From Sphingobium bisphenolivorans (GTDB taxonomy: Bacteria > Pseudomonadota > Alphaproteobacteria > Sphingomonadales > Sphingomonadaceae): 64,000 nt of DNA. The stretch spans positions 186,001 to 250,000 of the forward strand of contig NZ_ASTG01000003.1 in assembly GCF_000412635.1 (NCBI RefSeq). Direction: 5' to 3'. This document shows, one piece after another, positions 26,379 to 35,077 of this stretch (its first letter is position 1; each line of letters starts with the position of its first letter). A program made the position numbers and the translations under genes. The notes beneath the pieces were generated by a model. It did no database searches. It had not been told where the DNA came from and saw only the letters and a program-made list of their open reading frames with translations.

Positions 26379-27410
26379 TCAGTCCCGATCCTGACCTGCA
26401 TCGGTCGTCGGGCGTTTGTCCTGCGTCGTGGTGCCTTGCGCCACATGATCGGCGGCCCAGGCACCCCTTTGTCCCAAGGGCCTTTCAGCGCCCTTTGTAG
26501 TGTCGCGGGCGGTCTGATGTTCGAGCTCTGAATTGAGCTCCGCGCCGACGATCAGAAGATAGGCCGACAAATACATCCAGGTCAGCAGGATGACGACGGT
26601 GGCAAGCGAGCCATAGGTCGCATTATAATTGCCGAACTTTCCGATATAAAAGCCGAACCCCAGTGTCAGCAGAACCCAGAGCAGCGCGAAAAACAGTGAG
26701 CCGGGGGTGAGCCACGTCCAGCGGGCCTCATCGCGCGACGGGCCCAAGCGGTAGAGCGCCGCCGCCGCCGTCGCCGCGATCAGTGCAAGCAGGATATAGG
26801 ACAGTGCCTTCATGAAAAAGGCGACAAGCGGCTGCGACCCCGGCAGGAAGCTCTCAACAAAGGCGAAGATGGTGACCGACATCAGCGCCAGCACGGACAG
26901 CGCCACCGCGGCCGCCGTGATGCCGAGCGCGAGCAGGTTGACCTTGATGAAACCGCGCTTCTCTTCCTCCTCATAGGCGATATTGAGCGCGGTGATGATC
27001 GCGGCTGCCCCGCTGCGGGCGCTGAAAAGCGCGATGCCGAGTGCGATGGCAACGCCCAGTCCCTTCTTGCCGCCCGATGTCTGCACGACATACATGAGCT
27101 GCTCACCGATGAAGCGCGCGATGTCGGCGGGCATGACGCGGGTCATAGTTTCCATATTGCGCATGACGGTGAGCGGATCGGCGAGCAGGCCATAGCTCAG
27201 CACGATTGCGCCGAGCAGGGGCAGCATGGCGAGGAAGCCGTAGAAGGACACGCCCGCAGCGACCAGGCCGGCGTTGTCGGCGGAGGTTTCCTTCCACGTC
27301 CGCATCAGCACTTGCTTCCATCCGCGCGGAGGCATGCGCCAGGGCGATGCCGCAGAGCTGCCATCAGAATTTTTCGAGGCTGGCGGCGTATTGGAGGAGA
27401 GCGATGGCAT
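26379..27410 (-). CDS. YihY/BrkB-family inner-membrane protein
   Basis: This 343-residue protein has a 30-residue polar leader and six hydrophobic segments. The family signature is VSFYGFLAMLPLLGAIVLSYG, followed by RSGAAAIITALNIAYEEEEK, YRLGPSRDEARWTWLTPGS and NYNATYGSLATVVILLTWMY. The tail after residue 300 is polar. The family was once called ribonuclease BN in error; it is now regarded as a membrane protein of unknown transport or envelope role. Confidence 0.93.
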   Translation of the reverse strand: MPSLSSNTPPASKNSDGSSAASPWRMPPRGWKQVLMRTWKETSADNAGLVAAGVSFYGFLAMLPLLGAIVLSYGLLADPLTVMRNMETMTRVMPADIARFIGEQLMYVVQTSGGKKGLGVAIALGIALFSARSGAAAIITALNIAYEEEEKRGFIKVNLLALGITAAAVALSVLALMSVTIFAFVESFLPGSQPLVAFFMKALSYILLALIAATAAAALYRLGPSRDEARWTWLTPGSLFFALLWVLLTLGFGFYIGKFGNYNATYGSLATVVILLTWMYLSAYLLIVGAELNSELEHQTARDTTKGAERPLGQRGAWAADHVAQGTTTQDKRPTTDAGQDRD

Positions 27411-27572
27411 CGGAATGGGAACCTATTTCGACATGGAAAAGGATAGTCCTTGGGGAAAGCCCTTCAGTTGCTGGAGTTCCCGAAAGAATAGCGAAAATTC
27501 TCGCCCATGTTGTTGCGCGGGGCGGGCAGGCGAAGATACGGAACCAGAAGGCCTTTCTGGAATTTCCCGTCT

Positions 27573-27818
27573 ATGCCAATCTTTCATATCCATCTGTTCA
27601 ATGACGCCGAAGTGCTGGACGAATCCGGGCAGGAGTTTCGCGACGCGGACGCCGCGCGGGACGAAGCGGTCCGCAGCGGTCGCGAGATCATCGCCGAGCA
27701 CATTCTTCAGGGGCGGCCGATCAACCCCGAGCATCACTTGATTGTCGAGGATGCGCAGGGGCAAAGATTGGCGAAGATCCTTTTTGGCGAATTGATATGT
27801 TTCGATGGGCAAACATAA
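27573..27818 (+). CDS. DUF6894-family protein
   Basis: This 81-residue protein begins MPIFHIHLFNDAEVLDESGQ and continues with FRDADAARDEAVRSGREI, the pattern of the short DUF6894 proteins common in alphaproteobacteria. The ATG at 27573 is chosen because the family N-terminus starts there, although the frame opens earlier. The ribosome-binding site is weak. The function is unknown; homologues often lie near stress and regulator genes. Confidence 0.75.
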   Translation: MPIFHIHLFNDAEVLDESGQEFRDADAARDEAVRSGREIIAEHILQGRPINPEHHLIVEDAQGQRLAKILFGELICFDGQT

Positions 27819-27890
27819 GCCGCCGCCCTATGATGCAGCGCACCATTGGAGTTGCTCGCGAGCGTGCGAGCGGCAAATAGGGGGCGCGGC

Positions 27891-28634
27891 ATGACCCAAT
27901 CGCATCCCGCCTTGCAACTGTTCCTGAAGCGGCTGCTGGTCCGCTCCCCTCTGACAGAGGATGAGCAGCAGGCGATCCTGTCCATGCGGACGATTGCCGC
28001 GCAGGCGTCGCCCAACATCGATATCGTTCCCCCCGGCGAGACGGTGCGTCATTCCTGTCTGGTCAGCGAGGGCATGGCAGGCCGCTTCGGCCAGTTGCGC
28101 AGCGGCGTCCGGCAGATCACAGCCGTCTATATCCCGGGCGATATGTGCGACCTGCATTCTGTCATGCTGCCGCGCGTCGAATGGGCGCTTCAGGCGCTCT
28201 CCGCCCCACTCAGCTATGTGAAGGTGCCGCACGAGGAATTGCTGGGCGTTTCGCGCCGCTACCCAGCGATCGCCGAGGCTTTCTGGCGCGATTGCGTGGC
28301 GGATGCCTCCGTGCTGGCGCAATGGGTGGTGAATGTCGGGCGGCGCGATGCACTGATGCGAGCCTCTCACCTGCTGTGCGAAACAGCGATGCGGATGGAA
28401 CTGGCAGGCTTGGGCACGCGCGCGGAGTTCGAACTGCAGGCGACACAGGCGCACATTGCCGATGCGCTGGGCATCACGCCCGTGCACATGAACCGTGTCA
28501 TCCGGTTGCTAAGGCAGCAGGGGCTGATCAGCTGGACAGGGCGGACAATCCATATCCTGGACTGGCAGGGTCTGGCACAATGCGCCGAATTCGATCCGGG
28601 CTATCTGGAACTGGGGCATCAGCCGCCTGCCTGA
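27891..28634 (+). CDS. Crp/Fnr-family transcriptional regulator
   Basis: With the ATG at 27891 the protein has 247 residues. The N-terminal cupin-like cyclic-nucleotide-binding fold (PPGETVRHSCLVSEGMAGRF) is followed by a dimer helix and a helix-turn-helix THIADALGITPVHMNRVIRL with wing WTGRTIHI. There is no cluster of cysteines for an iron-sulphur centre, so an O2-sensing Fnr mode is unlikely, and the effector is unknown. Similar proteins are numerous in sphingomonads and bradyrhizobia. Target sites were not identified here. Confidence 0.9.
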   Translation: MTQSHPALQLFLKRLLVRSPLTEDEQQAILSMRTIAAQASPNIDIVPPGETVRHSCLVSEGMAGRFGQLRSGVRQITAVYIPGDMCDLHSVMLPRVEWALQALSAPLSYVKVPHEELLGVSRRYPAIAEAFWRDCVADASVLAQWVVNVGRRDALMRASHLLCETAMRMELAGLGTRAEFELQATQAHIADALGITPVHMNRVIRLLRQQGLISWTGRTIHILDWQGLAQCAEFDPGYLELGHQPPA

Positions 28635-28670
28635 GTCGCGGCTTGCATTGCCGGTGCCGAACGCTCACTG

Positions 28671-29027
28671 ATGGGGCAAATTGATCGACGGATGGTGATG
28701 ATGCGGAATTGGCTCATACTGGCTGCGGCCCTGGCCCTGCCTGCCTGCGGCAGCGAGGGGGAGCAGCCAACGGCATCGCAGCAAGGGCCTGCTGTGGAAA
28801 GCGGCGCAGCGGCGCAAGTCGCGAAACTGGATGAGGGGCAGCGCAACGGCGTCCTCGAACGCGCCATCAAGGCCGCGGGACTGGCTTGCCCAAGCGTCGC
28901 TCAGTCCGAACGAGCGGAGGTGCGCAAGGGCGTGCGTGGATGGAGAGCGACCTGCGACAATGGCACGGCTCACCTCATCGAGATCGCGGCTGACGGCACC
29001 GCCAAGGTGACCAGCCGGACGCAGTAA
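28671..29027 (+). CDS. small lipoprotein
   Basis: The frame gives up to 118 residues; the signal peptide likely starts at one of the clustered Met codons at 28692-28701. The hydrophobic stretch NWLILAAALALPAC ends in the lipobox LPAC, so the mature protein would be lipidated and periplasmic. Mature residues include ACPSVAQSERAEVRKGVRGW, with a second Cys pair (ACP and TCDNG) that could form a disulfide. The family is not recognised. Confidence 0.7.
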   Translation: MGQIDRRMVMMRNWLILAAALALPACGSEGEQPTASQQGPAVESGAAAQVAKLDEGQRNGVLERAIKAAGLACPSVAQSERAEVRKGVRGWRATCDNGTAHLIEIAADGTAKVTSRTQ

Positions 29028-29050
29028 AGTTTTCGCTATGACAAAGGCGT

Positions 29051-29070
29051 GTTCCTGCGAAGGCGGGAGC
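29051..29070. repeat. second copy of the REP-like palindrome
   Basis: GTTCCTGCGAAGGCGGGAGC matches the core of the element at 12929-12950 with two changes. It lies between the convergent ends of the lipoprotein and metallophosphoesterase genes, the usual place for such repeats. Confidence 0.6.
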
Positions 29071-29096
29071 GCGTCATTCCATCCTCAGCCTGTCGC

Positions 29097-29831
29097 CTAC
29101 ACTGCGATCAGCGCATAAGGGCGATCGAAATGCTGCGACACCACGAACTGCGCGCAATTATAGACAGGCACGCCCCTCGGCGTCTTGCCCTCGAACGAGC
29201 CGCGATGCGCATGGCCGTGGACCGCGAAGCTCACATTCTCGAAGCGGTCGATGGCTTCCGCAAGCCGGGATGAGCCCAAGAAGGGAAAGATCTCCCTTGG
29301 CTCGCCCTCGACTGTTTCCGGAATGGGGGCATAGTGCAGCACCGCGACGGTGCGCTCGGTGCGCAGCGAACGCAGCGCATTTTCCAGCTTCCGCGCCTCG
29401 TTGATCGATTCCTCGACAAAGCCCTTGATCGCGCTTTCGCCGAATGCGCCCAACTCGCCTCGGCCGAAGCCGCCGACGAAGCCCTTGACGCCGGCAAAGC
29501 CCACGCCCTTGATCTCCACCGCCTGTTCATCGAGCACTGTGACGCCCGCGCTATGGAGGATGCGCGCGACCTGATCCGCCTGCCCGCACTCATAATCATG
29601 ATTGCCCAGCACAGCGACGGTCGGGATCGAGCAGGAACGCAAGTCCTCCGCCAATATCTCCGCCTCGCGCGTCTTGCCGAAATTGGTCAGGTCGCCGCAC
29701 AGCGCCAATATGTCCGCCTTGTCCGAGATTTCCTCGAACATCTCGCGGTAGCGATGTTCGGAAGTGTCGGTTACATGCAGATCGCCGATGGCGGCCAGAG
29801 TGATGCGTCCGCCGTCATTTGTTGCGATCAT
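29097..29831 (-). CDS. calcineurin-like metallophosphoesterase
   Basis: The ATG at 29831 follows GGAGGAAAGCC and gives 244 residues; the start overlaps the upstream gene by 17 bases. The metallophosphoesterase blocks are AAIGDLHVTD (Asp and His ligands), LALCGDLTNFG, VLGNHDYECG, LHYAPIP and VHGHAHRGS. These residues bind two metal ions and hydrolyse phosphoesters. The substrate is unknown. It is coupled to a nucleotidyltransferase-fold gene. Confidence 0.9.
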   Translation of the reverse strand: MIATNDGGRITLAAIGDLHVTDTSEHRYREMFEEISDKADILALCGDLTNFGKTREAEILAEDLRSCSIPTVAVLGNHDYECGQADQVARILHSAGVTVLDEQAVEIKGVGFAGVKGFVGGFGRGELGAFGESAIKGFVEESINEARKLENALRSLRTERTVAVLHYAPIPETVEGEPREIFPFLGSSRLAEAIDRFENVSFAVHGHAHRGSFEGKTPRGVPVYNCAQFVVSQHFDRPYALIAV

Positions 29832-30591
29832 GGCTTTCCTCCAGTCCCTTTCCGACCACGTCTGCAAATCCCCATTCGGTGATGTCGATCAGATAGTCGC
29901 GCGGCGACAACAGCCGGCCCCGGCATACCCGGATGTTCGGCACGGGCAGTTCGGCCCGCGTCTGCAATCGGCCCAGCAGTTCCTCGAACAGCCAGAGCGG
30001 AATGCAATGCCGCTCCGTCGGATAGATGAAGCGGAAATAGAGCAGATGGATCAGCAGCAATTCCCAGTGCAGTTCCATCGCATCGAGCAGCCGCTGCCAA
30101 TCGACGCGCTCATGCTGCTTGAGGATCATGTGCGCCACATCCGCGCCATCATAGCGATAGCGGTCCTGGATGAAGAGCTTGGAAAGGATAAACTCGGTCG
30201 GCGGCGTGATGCGGACATCGACGCCATAAACTTCCGCATGGGCTATGTCGCGGAACCATTCCTCCGTTACCGGCAGGCTGGCCGAGGAGATGTTGTAGAT
30301 GACGTCGAAAAAATTGTCGCCTTTCCAGACCTTACCGATCCAGCGCTCATCCTCGAACTCAACTTCATGGCCGAGCGCCTTGAAATAGGCGAGAATCTTG
30401 GGCGCGTCACCGGCTTTGCAGAAGACGTCGAGATCCTTGGTCGGCCGGACGATGCCGGTCAGGCAACCGAGTGCATAGGTGCCCGACAGCATGAACGGGA
30501 TGTGGGATTCGACCAGGTGGCGCAGGCTGTCGGCATAGAAGCCAGCCGCCTCCGGCGGGGGGTCGAACGTAGCTGGTTCGCATGTCATCAT
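29815..30591 (-). CDS. nucleotidyltransferase-fold protein
   Basis: From the ATG at 30591 the protein has 258 residues. The N-terminal part has SGTYALGCLTGIVRPTKDLDVF, which fits a minimal nucleotidyltransferase core (glycine-rich loop followed by a DxD-type acidic motif). The rest is helical with YDGADVAHMILKQH and LYFRFIYPTE. Such proteins occur with metallophosphoesterases in bacteria; substrate and reaction are unknown. An earlier start at 30633 is possible. Confidence 0.75.
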   Translation of the reverse strand: MMTCEPATFDPPPEAAGFYADSLRHLVESHIPFMLSGTYALGCLTGIVRPTKDLDVFCKAGDAPKILAYFKALGHEVEFEDERWIGKVWKGDNFFDVIYNISSASLPVTEEWFRDIAHAEVYGVDVRITPPTEFILSKLFIQDRYRYDGADVAHMILKQHERVDWQRLLDAMELHWELLLIHLLYFRFIYPTERHCIPLWLFEELLGRLQTRAELPVPNIRVCRGRLLSPRDYLIDITEWGFADVVGKGLEESHDRNK

Positions 30592-30682
30592 AGGCGGAAC
30601 GGCCAGAAGGCGCGTCCGTTCCGCCCCCGCCATAATCGCCTGAGCGGCTCGCAGCCTTTAATCGGTGATTGGTCGATTTTCC

Positions 30683-30708
30683 GGAACTCACCCCCGAATA
30701 CGGGGGTT
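30683..30708 (+). promoter_or_regulatory. candidate EcfG-type promoter
   Basis: GGAAC (30683-30687), 17 bases, GGTT (30705-30708), about 42 bases upstream of the small gene at 30750. The spacer includes an inverted CCCCCG...CGGGGG pair. Confidence 0.4.
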
Positions 30709-30749
30709 TCTTGCGCGTGCCGATGGCACAAAGCTGAGAGGAACCGAAA

Positions 30750-30908
30750 ATGGCGAAGGACAATCGAGGCAAGCAGGGCGGCGATATGAGCAAGTCGCAG
30801 GGCAGCCAGAAGCAACAGCACCAGCAGGGCGGCGGACGCGGCCAGCAGGGCGGCGGTAATATGGACCAGCGCAAAGACAAGGATCGCGGCCAGCCGCAAC
30901 AGCGTTGA
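30750..30908 (+). CDS. small Gln/Gly-rich protein, probable stress-induced
   Basis: The 52-codon frame starts ATG GCG AAG GAC after GAGAGGAA and encodes a very hydrophilic protein. It is rich in Gln, Gly, Lys, Asp and Arg, with repeats such as QQGGG and GRGQQGGGN, and has no hydrophobic residues to form a core, so it is likely disordered. It has its own EcfG-like promoter and a strong terminator immediately after the stop, which argues for real expression as a single gene. The composition recalls KGG-type general stress proteins; homology is not shown. Confidence 0.65.
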   Translation: MAKDNRGKQGGDMSKSQGSQKQQHQQGGGRGQQGGGNMDQRKDKDRGQPQQR

Positions 30909-30920
30909 CATCCAATGCAG

Positions 30921-30946
30921 AAGGGTCACCAGGTGGTGGCCCTTTT
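30921..30946 (+). terminator. rho-independent terminator of the small Gln/Gly-rich gene
   Basis: AAGGGTCACC (30921-30930), loop AGGT, GGTGGCCCTT (30935-30944): a 10-bp stem with one G-T pair, then TTTT. It lies 13 bases after the stop codon. Confidence 0.8.
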
Positions 30947-30998
30947 GCACAAGCGCGCAGCATTCTCGACAATAATAGAAACGAGGTCTTGGGCGGCA

Positions 30999-31634
30999 GT
31001 GGCTAAATCCTTCAGTGATATCTCCGTCGCGCAGAGGCGGAGTCAGACAAGCGACTTGGCAACCTTCGGTGTAAGCTTTCGCGAATTTTTGAAGCAGCCT
31101 ATGGCGGTGGGATCGGCATTTCCGGCATCCCGCTACATGGTCGACGCGATGCTGGCGCCCATCGATTGGCGCCGCGTACGCACGGTCGTGGAGTTCGGGC
31201 CGGGCACCGGAGTCTTCACACGCGCGCTGCTGGACCGGTTGCCGCGGGACGCGCGGCTGCTGGCACTCGACACCAGCGAGGGCTTTATCGGCCACCTGCG
31301 GGCGACGATCCCCGACAGCCGCCTCATCGCCGCTGCCGGCTGTGCTACCGAAATTCGCCGGATCATGTCCGCTCATGGGCTGGAGCAGGTCGACTGCATC
31401 CTGTCTGGCCTGCCATTTTCCACGGTGCCGCCGGAGGTGGCGGACAGGATCATGGACGCCAGCCGCCGGATGCTGAACGAGGACGGATATTTCTTGGCCT
31501 ACCAGATGCGATCGGCCGTTCATCCGCTGCTGAGGCGCCATTTCGCGCGGGTGGAAAAGGGTTTCGAGTGGCGGAACATCCCGCCCTGTCATCTTTACTG
31601 GGCGCATGGGCCGTGGAAGGACGCTCCATGGTGA
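30999..31634 (+). CDS. class I SAM methyltransferase, PmtA/phospholipid methyltransferase-like
   Basis: The frame opens at 30915, but that would place the start before the terminator at 30921-30946, so a GTG at 30999 (211 residues) or a later start is more likely. The conserved core is FLKQPMAVGSAFPASRYMVD, the SAM loop VVEFGPGTGVFTRALL, ALDTSEGF and ILSGLPFSTVPPEV, as in phosphatidylethanolamine N-methyltransferase of the Rhodobacter PmtA type and rRNA-methylase-like relatives. It may methylate a membrane lipid head group; the substrate is inferred from family only. It precedes the phosphatase gene by 35 bases. Confidence 0.78.
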   Translation: MAKSFSDISVAQRRSQTSDLATFGVSFREFLKQPMAVGSAFPASRYMVDAMLAPIDWRRVRTVVEFGPGTGVFTRALLDRLPRDARLLALDTSEGFIGHLRATIPDSRLIAAAGCATEIRRIMSAHGLEQVDCILSGLPFSTVPPEVADRIMDASRRMLNEDGYFLAYQMRSAVHPLLRRHFARVEKGFEWRNIPPCHLYWAHGPWKDAPW

Positions 31635-31669
31635 CCATCGCTCCCGCACGGCGCTGAGGGAGGCCGAAT

Positions 31670-32437
31670 TTGCCATCGCTGCACTGGCCTTCCCGCCTCA
31701 TCATCGTCCGTCACGGGCAAAGCGCCGGCAATGTCGCACGCGATGCCGCCACGGAGGCGCTCGCCGATCGGATCGCGCTGGACGTGCGCGACGCCGATGT
31801 GCCGCTGAGCGACCTTGGGCGGGAACAGGCACGGGCGCTCGGCCACTGGTATGCGCGCGGGCCGGCGGAAGAACGGCCGGAATTCCTGCTGTCCTCCCCC
31901 TATCTGCGCGCCTGCCAGACCGCCGACGCCTTCCGCAAGGCGAGCGGGACCGACGCAAGCACCGACATCTGCTTCGACGAGCGTCTGCGGGAAAAGGAAT
32001 TCGGCATTCTCGATGGCCTTACTACGTCCGGCATCCGCAATCTGGTGCCCGAACAGGCGGAGTTTCGTCGGTTGCTCGGCAAATTCTATCATCGCCCGCC
32101 CGGCGGAGAAAGCTGGTGCGACGTAATCCTGCGGCTGCGTTCGGTGATGGACACGATCTCGCTCCATTATGCCGGAAAGCGAGTGATGATCTTCACCCAT
32201 CAGGTGGTCGTGCTTTGCCTGCGCTACATCATAGAGGGCATGACGGAGAAGGAAATATTGGCGATCGACCGGGAAGGCGACGTCGCCAATTGTGCCGTCA
32301 CCGACTATCATTATGATCCGCACCGCGGCGCGAGCGGCGGCCTGAAGGTGCACCGCTACAATGTGACGGCGCCGATGGAGCGCGAGGACACCCCGGTCAC
32401 GCGCGCGCCCGATGCGATTGCGGGGGCGCGGGGATGA
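31670..32437 (+). CDS. histidine phosphatase superfamily protein
   Basis: This 255-residue protein starts with TTG at 31670 behind GAGGGAGG. The catalytic motif is LIIVRHGQSAGN, with SSPYLRACQTA, REKEFGILDG and the second His in MIFTHQVVV. The tail after residue 225 is long and variable. It hydrolyses or transfers phosphate on a small molecule; the substrate is unknown. Its stop overlaps the start of the NAD(P)H-hydrate dehydratase gene (ATGA), which suggests a joint metabolic repair role. Confidence 0.88.
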   Translation: MPSLHWPSRLIIVRHGQSAGNVARDAATEALADRIALDVRDADVPLSDLGREQARALGHWYARGPAEERPEFLLSSPYLRACQTADAFRKASGTDASTDICFDERLREKEFGILDGLTTSGIRNLVPEQAEFRRLLGKFYHRPPGGESWCDVILRLRSVMDTISLHYAGKRVMIFTHQVVVLCLRYIIEGMTEKEILAIDREGDVANCAVTDYHYDPHRGASGGLKVHRYNVTAPMEREDTPVTRAPDAIAGARG

Positions 32438-33330
32438 CGATGGAGGCGCTGGTCGAAAGCTGGCTTGCCGGCCATCCTTTGCCGGCGCTGCATCACGCAT
32501 CCGACAAGAATGAGCGCGGCCGCGTGCTGGTCGCGGGCGGAGCGGAGTTCGTTCCCGGTGCACTCCGCCTGACCGGAGAAGCGGCGCTGCGCGCTGGCGC
32601 TGGCAAGGTGCAGATGGCGACGGTGCGGTCAGCGGCCATGTCGCTAGGCGTGCTGGTGCCCGAAGCGGCGATGATCGCTCTGCCGGCGCAGGAGGACGGC
32701 GAGATTGCCGCGGAGGCGGCGGACCTGCTCGCCGAACGCGCCCAGCGCTGCGACACGCTGATTCTCGGCCCTGGCATGAGCACCAGCCGGCAGACCGACG
32801 AACTGGTCGCGCGGCTGCTCTCCGCGCTGGAAGTGCCCGTGACCCTGCTGCTCGACGCGGCGGCGCTGACGGCGGCGCGCGATCTGCGGGAGATGATCGC
32901 GGTCTATGATGGCACGGTGATCCTGACCCCGCATCATGGCGAGATGGCGCATCTGACGGGCCTGGAGGCGGCGGCCATTGCAGCTGACCCGGCAGGGACC
33001 GCGCTGCGAGTGGCGGCGGACTTCGGCGCAGTGGTGCTGCTGAAGGCCGGCGAGAGTTTCCTTGCCGATCCGGAAGGGCGCTGCCTGCGCTATGACGGCG
33101 GCTGCGTCGGGCTGGCGACGGGTGGTTCGGGCGATGTGCTGGCGGGGATCATCGGCGGGCTCGCGGCGCGAGGCGGGAGTGCTTTTGAAGCGGCGGCATG
33201 GGCGGCCTGGACCCACGGCGCCGCGGGCAAGCGGCTGTCGGAGGACGTCGGCGAGGTGGGTTTTCTGGCGCGAGAGTTGTTGCCGCTAATCCCTCGGCTG
33301 CTGCATGAGCGGAGTGTCGAAGGCAGATAA
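32434..33330 (+). CDS. nnrD: ADP/ATP-dependent NAD(P)H-hydrate dehydratase
   Basis: This 298-residue ribokinase-like enzyme restores NADH and NADPH from their hydrates. Motifs: VLVAGGAEFVPGALRLTGEAALRAGAGKV, LILGPGMST, LTPHHGEMAHLTG and the nucleotide-binding end ATGGSGDVLAGIIG. Many bacteria carry this domain fused to the epimerase NnrE; here it stands alone, so an epimerase should be encoded elsewhere. Coupled to the upstream phosphatase gene and convergent with the oxidase operon. Confidence 0.9.
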   Translation: MTMEALVESWLAGHPLPALHHASDKNERGRVLVAGGAEFVPGALRLTGEAALRAGAGKVQMATVRSAAMSLGVLVPEAAMIALPAQEDGEIAAEAADLLAERAQRCDTLILGPGMSTSRQTDELVARLLSALEVPVTLLLDAAALTAARDLREMIAVYDGTVILTPHHGEMAHLTGLEAAAIAADPAGTALRVAADFGAVVLLKAGESFLADPEGRCLRYDGGCVGLATGGSGDVLAGIIGGLAARGGSAFEAAAWAAWTHGAAGKRLSEDVGEVGFLARELLPLIPRLLHERSVEGR

Positions 33331-33348
33331 AATAGTCATCTATGCTCT

Positions 33349-34008
33349 TTAATTTCCGCCCGTCGCAGCCTTGGGCATCGGCAAATCGCTCCTCAAACTC
33401 GCCAGATATTTGATCACCGCTGCCCGATCCTCGGGCCGCCTCAACCCGGCAAAGGACATTTTCGTACCCGGCACTTCGCGTGCAGGCGAACCGAGAAAAT
33501 CATACAGATTCTCGTAACTCCAGCTTCCGCCATGCCCCTTCATCGCGGGCGAATAGGCAAAGCCTGCGTGCGCCGCGACGGTCCGGCCAACCACGCCCCA
33601 CAGATTAGGACCGATGCGATTCGGTCCGCCCTGCGTGAAGTCATGGCAGCTCATGCAGGCCCTGATCTTGTCCTTGCCGGCTCCCGGGTCCGCCGTGGCG
33701 AGCAATGTGTCAAGGTCAGGCGGTGGCGCTGCCGGGGCCGTCTGAGCGCTCCCGGGCAGCACGGGCGTTTTGCCGCGCATGCTACGATGATAGGCGATCA
33801 GGCGGGCTCCGTCGGCCCCGAGGCTCTGCGGCCAGTCCCGTTGCACGGAGGCGAGATCGACGCGGGGCGGCGCCTCGTCGGGCTGATAGGCAAGCGCACC
33901 TCGCTCGCCCCGCGAATAAAGCTTGTCAGAATACCAGCCGAGCCCGAGCAGCGTAGCCGCCGCCCCGCCGACGCAAAGGCTGATCGCCAGCGCGCGCATC
34001 CGGTTCAT
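33349..34008 (-). CDS. membrane-anchored class I cytochrome c
   Basis: The ATG at 34008 gives 219 residues. An uncleaved or signal-like N-terminal helix (LAISLCVGGAAATLLGLGWY) is followed by a periplasmic linker and one cytochrome c domain with haem motif ACMSCHDF, GPNLWGVVGR and the methionine ligand region PGTKMSFAGL. It ends the oxidase operon, five bases after the subunit IV-like gene, so it is the probable electron donor to the oxidase. The frame opens earlier but overlaps that gene. Confidence 0.92.
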   Translation of the reverse strand: MNRMRALAISLCVGGAAATLLGLGWYSDKLYSRGERGALAYQPDEAPPRVDLASVQRDWPQSLGADGARLIAYHRSMRGKTPVLPGSAQTAPAAPPPDLDTLLATADPGAGKDKIRACMSCHDFTQGGPNRIGPNLWGVVGRTVAAHAGFAYSPAMKGHGGSWSYENLYDFLGSPAREVPGTKMSFAGLRRPEDRAAVIKYLASLRSDLPMPKAATGGN

Positions 34009-34013
34009 GGCTT

Positions 34014-34367
34014 TTAGCCTCCCCCGCCCATGAAGATCGCCCGCGTCCAGAAGGCGTAGTTCGCCTCGATCGTCATGATCCGCACCAGCACCAGCAGCAC
34101 CAGCGGCGGCACCAGCAGGGCATAGATCAGCGACAATCTCTCCCACGCCAGATGCATGAAGATCGACAGGATCAATCCCGCCTTCAGCAGCATGAAAAGG
34201 ATGATCAGCGTCCAGCGCACAATCCCTTCCACATGCATATAATCGACCATGTAGGACATGGCGCTCAGCACGAACAGATAGCCCCAGACCTTGAGATAGA
34301 GGCTGATCGGATGCTGCTGCGTGTCGTGCGCCGCCTGGGCGGGAATGTCATGCTTCATGGGCGTCAC
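34014..34367 (-). CDS. cytochrome c oxidase subunit IV-like protein
   Basis: This 117-residue protein has three transmembrane segments and the prokaryotic subunit IV pattern YLKVWGYLFVLSAMSYMVDY, LIILFMLLKAGLILSIFMHL and LVPPLVLLVLVRIMTIEANY. It is a small accessory subunit in the inner membrane. The GTG at 34367 overlaps the subunit III stop (GTGA), and an ATG at 34358 is the alternative. It lies between subunit III and cytochrome c in the operon. Confidence 0.85.
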   Translation of the reverse strand: MTPMKHDIPAQAAHDTQQHPISLYLKVWGYLFVLSAMSYMVDYMHVEGIVRWTLIILFMLLKAGLILSIFMHLAWERLSLIYALLVPPLVLLVLVRIMTIEANYAFWTRAIFMGGGG

Positions 34368-35059
34368 CAGAGATAGAAGAAGGCGAAAATGAAAACCCAG
34401 ACCAAATCGACGAAATGCCAGTAAAGGCCAGCGATCTCGACCGCGCTATAGTCGCCGCTGCGGTCATAATGGCCCCGCGCGACCTTGGACGCGATGATCA
34501 GCAGCAGGATGACGCCGCAGCTGACGTGCAGCCCGTGAAAGCCCGTGATCATGAAGAAGCTGGCGCCGAACTGCGGGGCGCCCATCGGATTGCCCCAGGG
34601 GCGCACACCTTCTTCCAGGATCAGCTTCGACCATTCGAAGGCCTGCATGCCGACGAAGGTCGCGCCGAACAGCGCGGTCAGCAGCATCAGCGTGGCAGTC
34701 TTTCGCTTGTCGCGGCGGTATCCGAAATTCACCGCCATCGCCATGGTGCCGCTCGAGCTGATCAGAACGAAGGTCATGATCGCGATCAGGATCAGCGGAA
34801 TGGACTGGCCGCCGATGGTGAGGGCGAACACCTCCGCCGTATTGGGCCAGGGCTCGACAGCCGAGGCGCGCATCGTCATGTAGCCGGTCAGGAAGCAGGA
34901 GAAGATGAAGGTGTCGCTCAGCAGGAAGATCCACATCATCGCCTTGCCCCAATGGGTGTGGCGGAAGACTTCCTGATCGGCGGACCAATCGGCCGCGATC
35001 TCGCGCAGGGTGGGGCTCAGGACCTCCCGATCTTGTCTGTCCGGCATTGTTCGGGACAT
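34364..35059 (-). CDS. coxP: cytochrome c oxidase subunit III
   Basis: This 231-residue protein has about six to seven hydrophobic helices, with TFIFSCFLTGYM, MAMAVNFGYRRDKRK, GLHVSCGVILLL and a terminal YWHFVDLVWVFIFAFFYLW, the end typical of heme-copper oxidase subunit III. It stabilises the catalytic subunit I. The order II-I-III-III resembles coxMNOP of Bradyrhizobium, where coxO and coxP are both subunit III-type genes. The symbol rests on that order and is tentative. Confidence 0.85.
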   Translation of the reverse strand: MSRTMPDRQDREVLSPTLREIAADWSADQEVFRHTHWGKAMMWIFLLSDTFIFSCFLTGYMTMRASAVEPWPNTAEVFALTIGGQSIPLILIAIMTFVLISSSGTMAMAVNFGYRRDKRKTATLMLLTALFGATFVGMQAFEWSKLILEEGVRPWGNPMGAPQFGASFFMITGFHGLHVSCGVILLLIIASKVARGHYDRSGDYSAVEIAGLYWHFVDLVWVFIFAFFYLW

Positions 35060-35077
35060 GGGCGGCGTCTCCGATCT

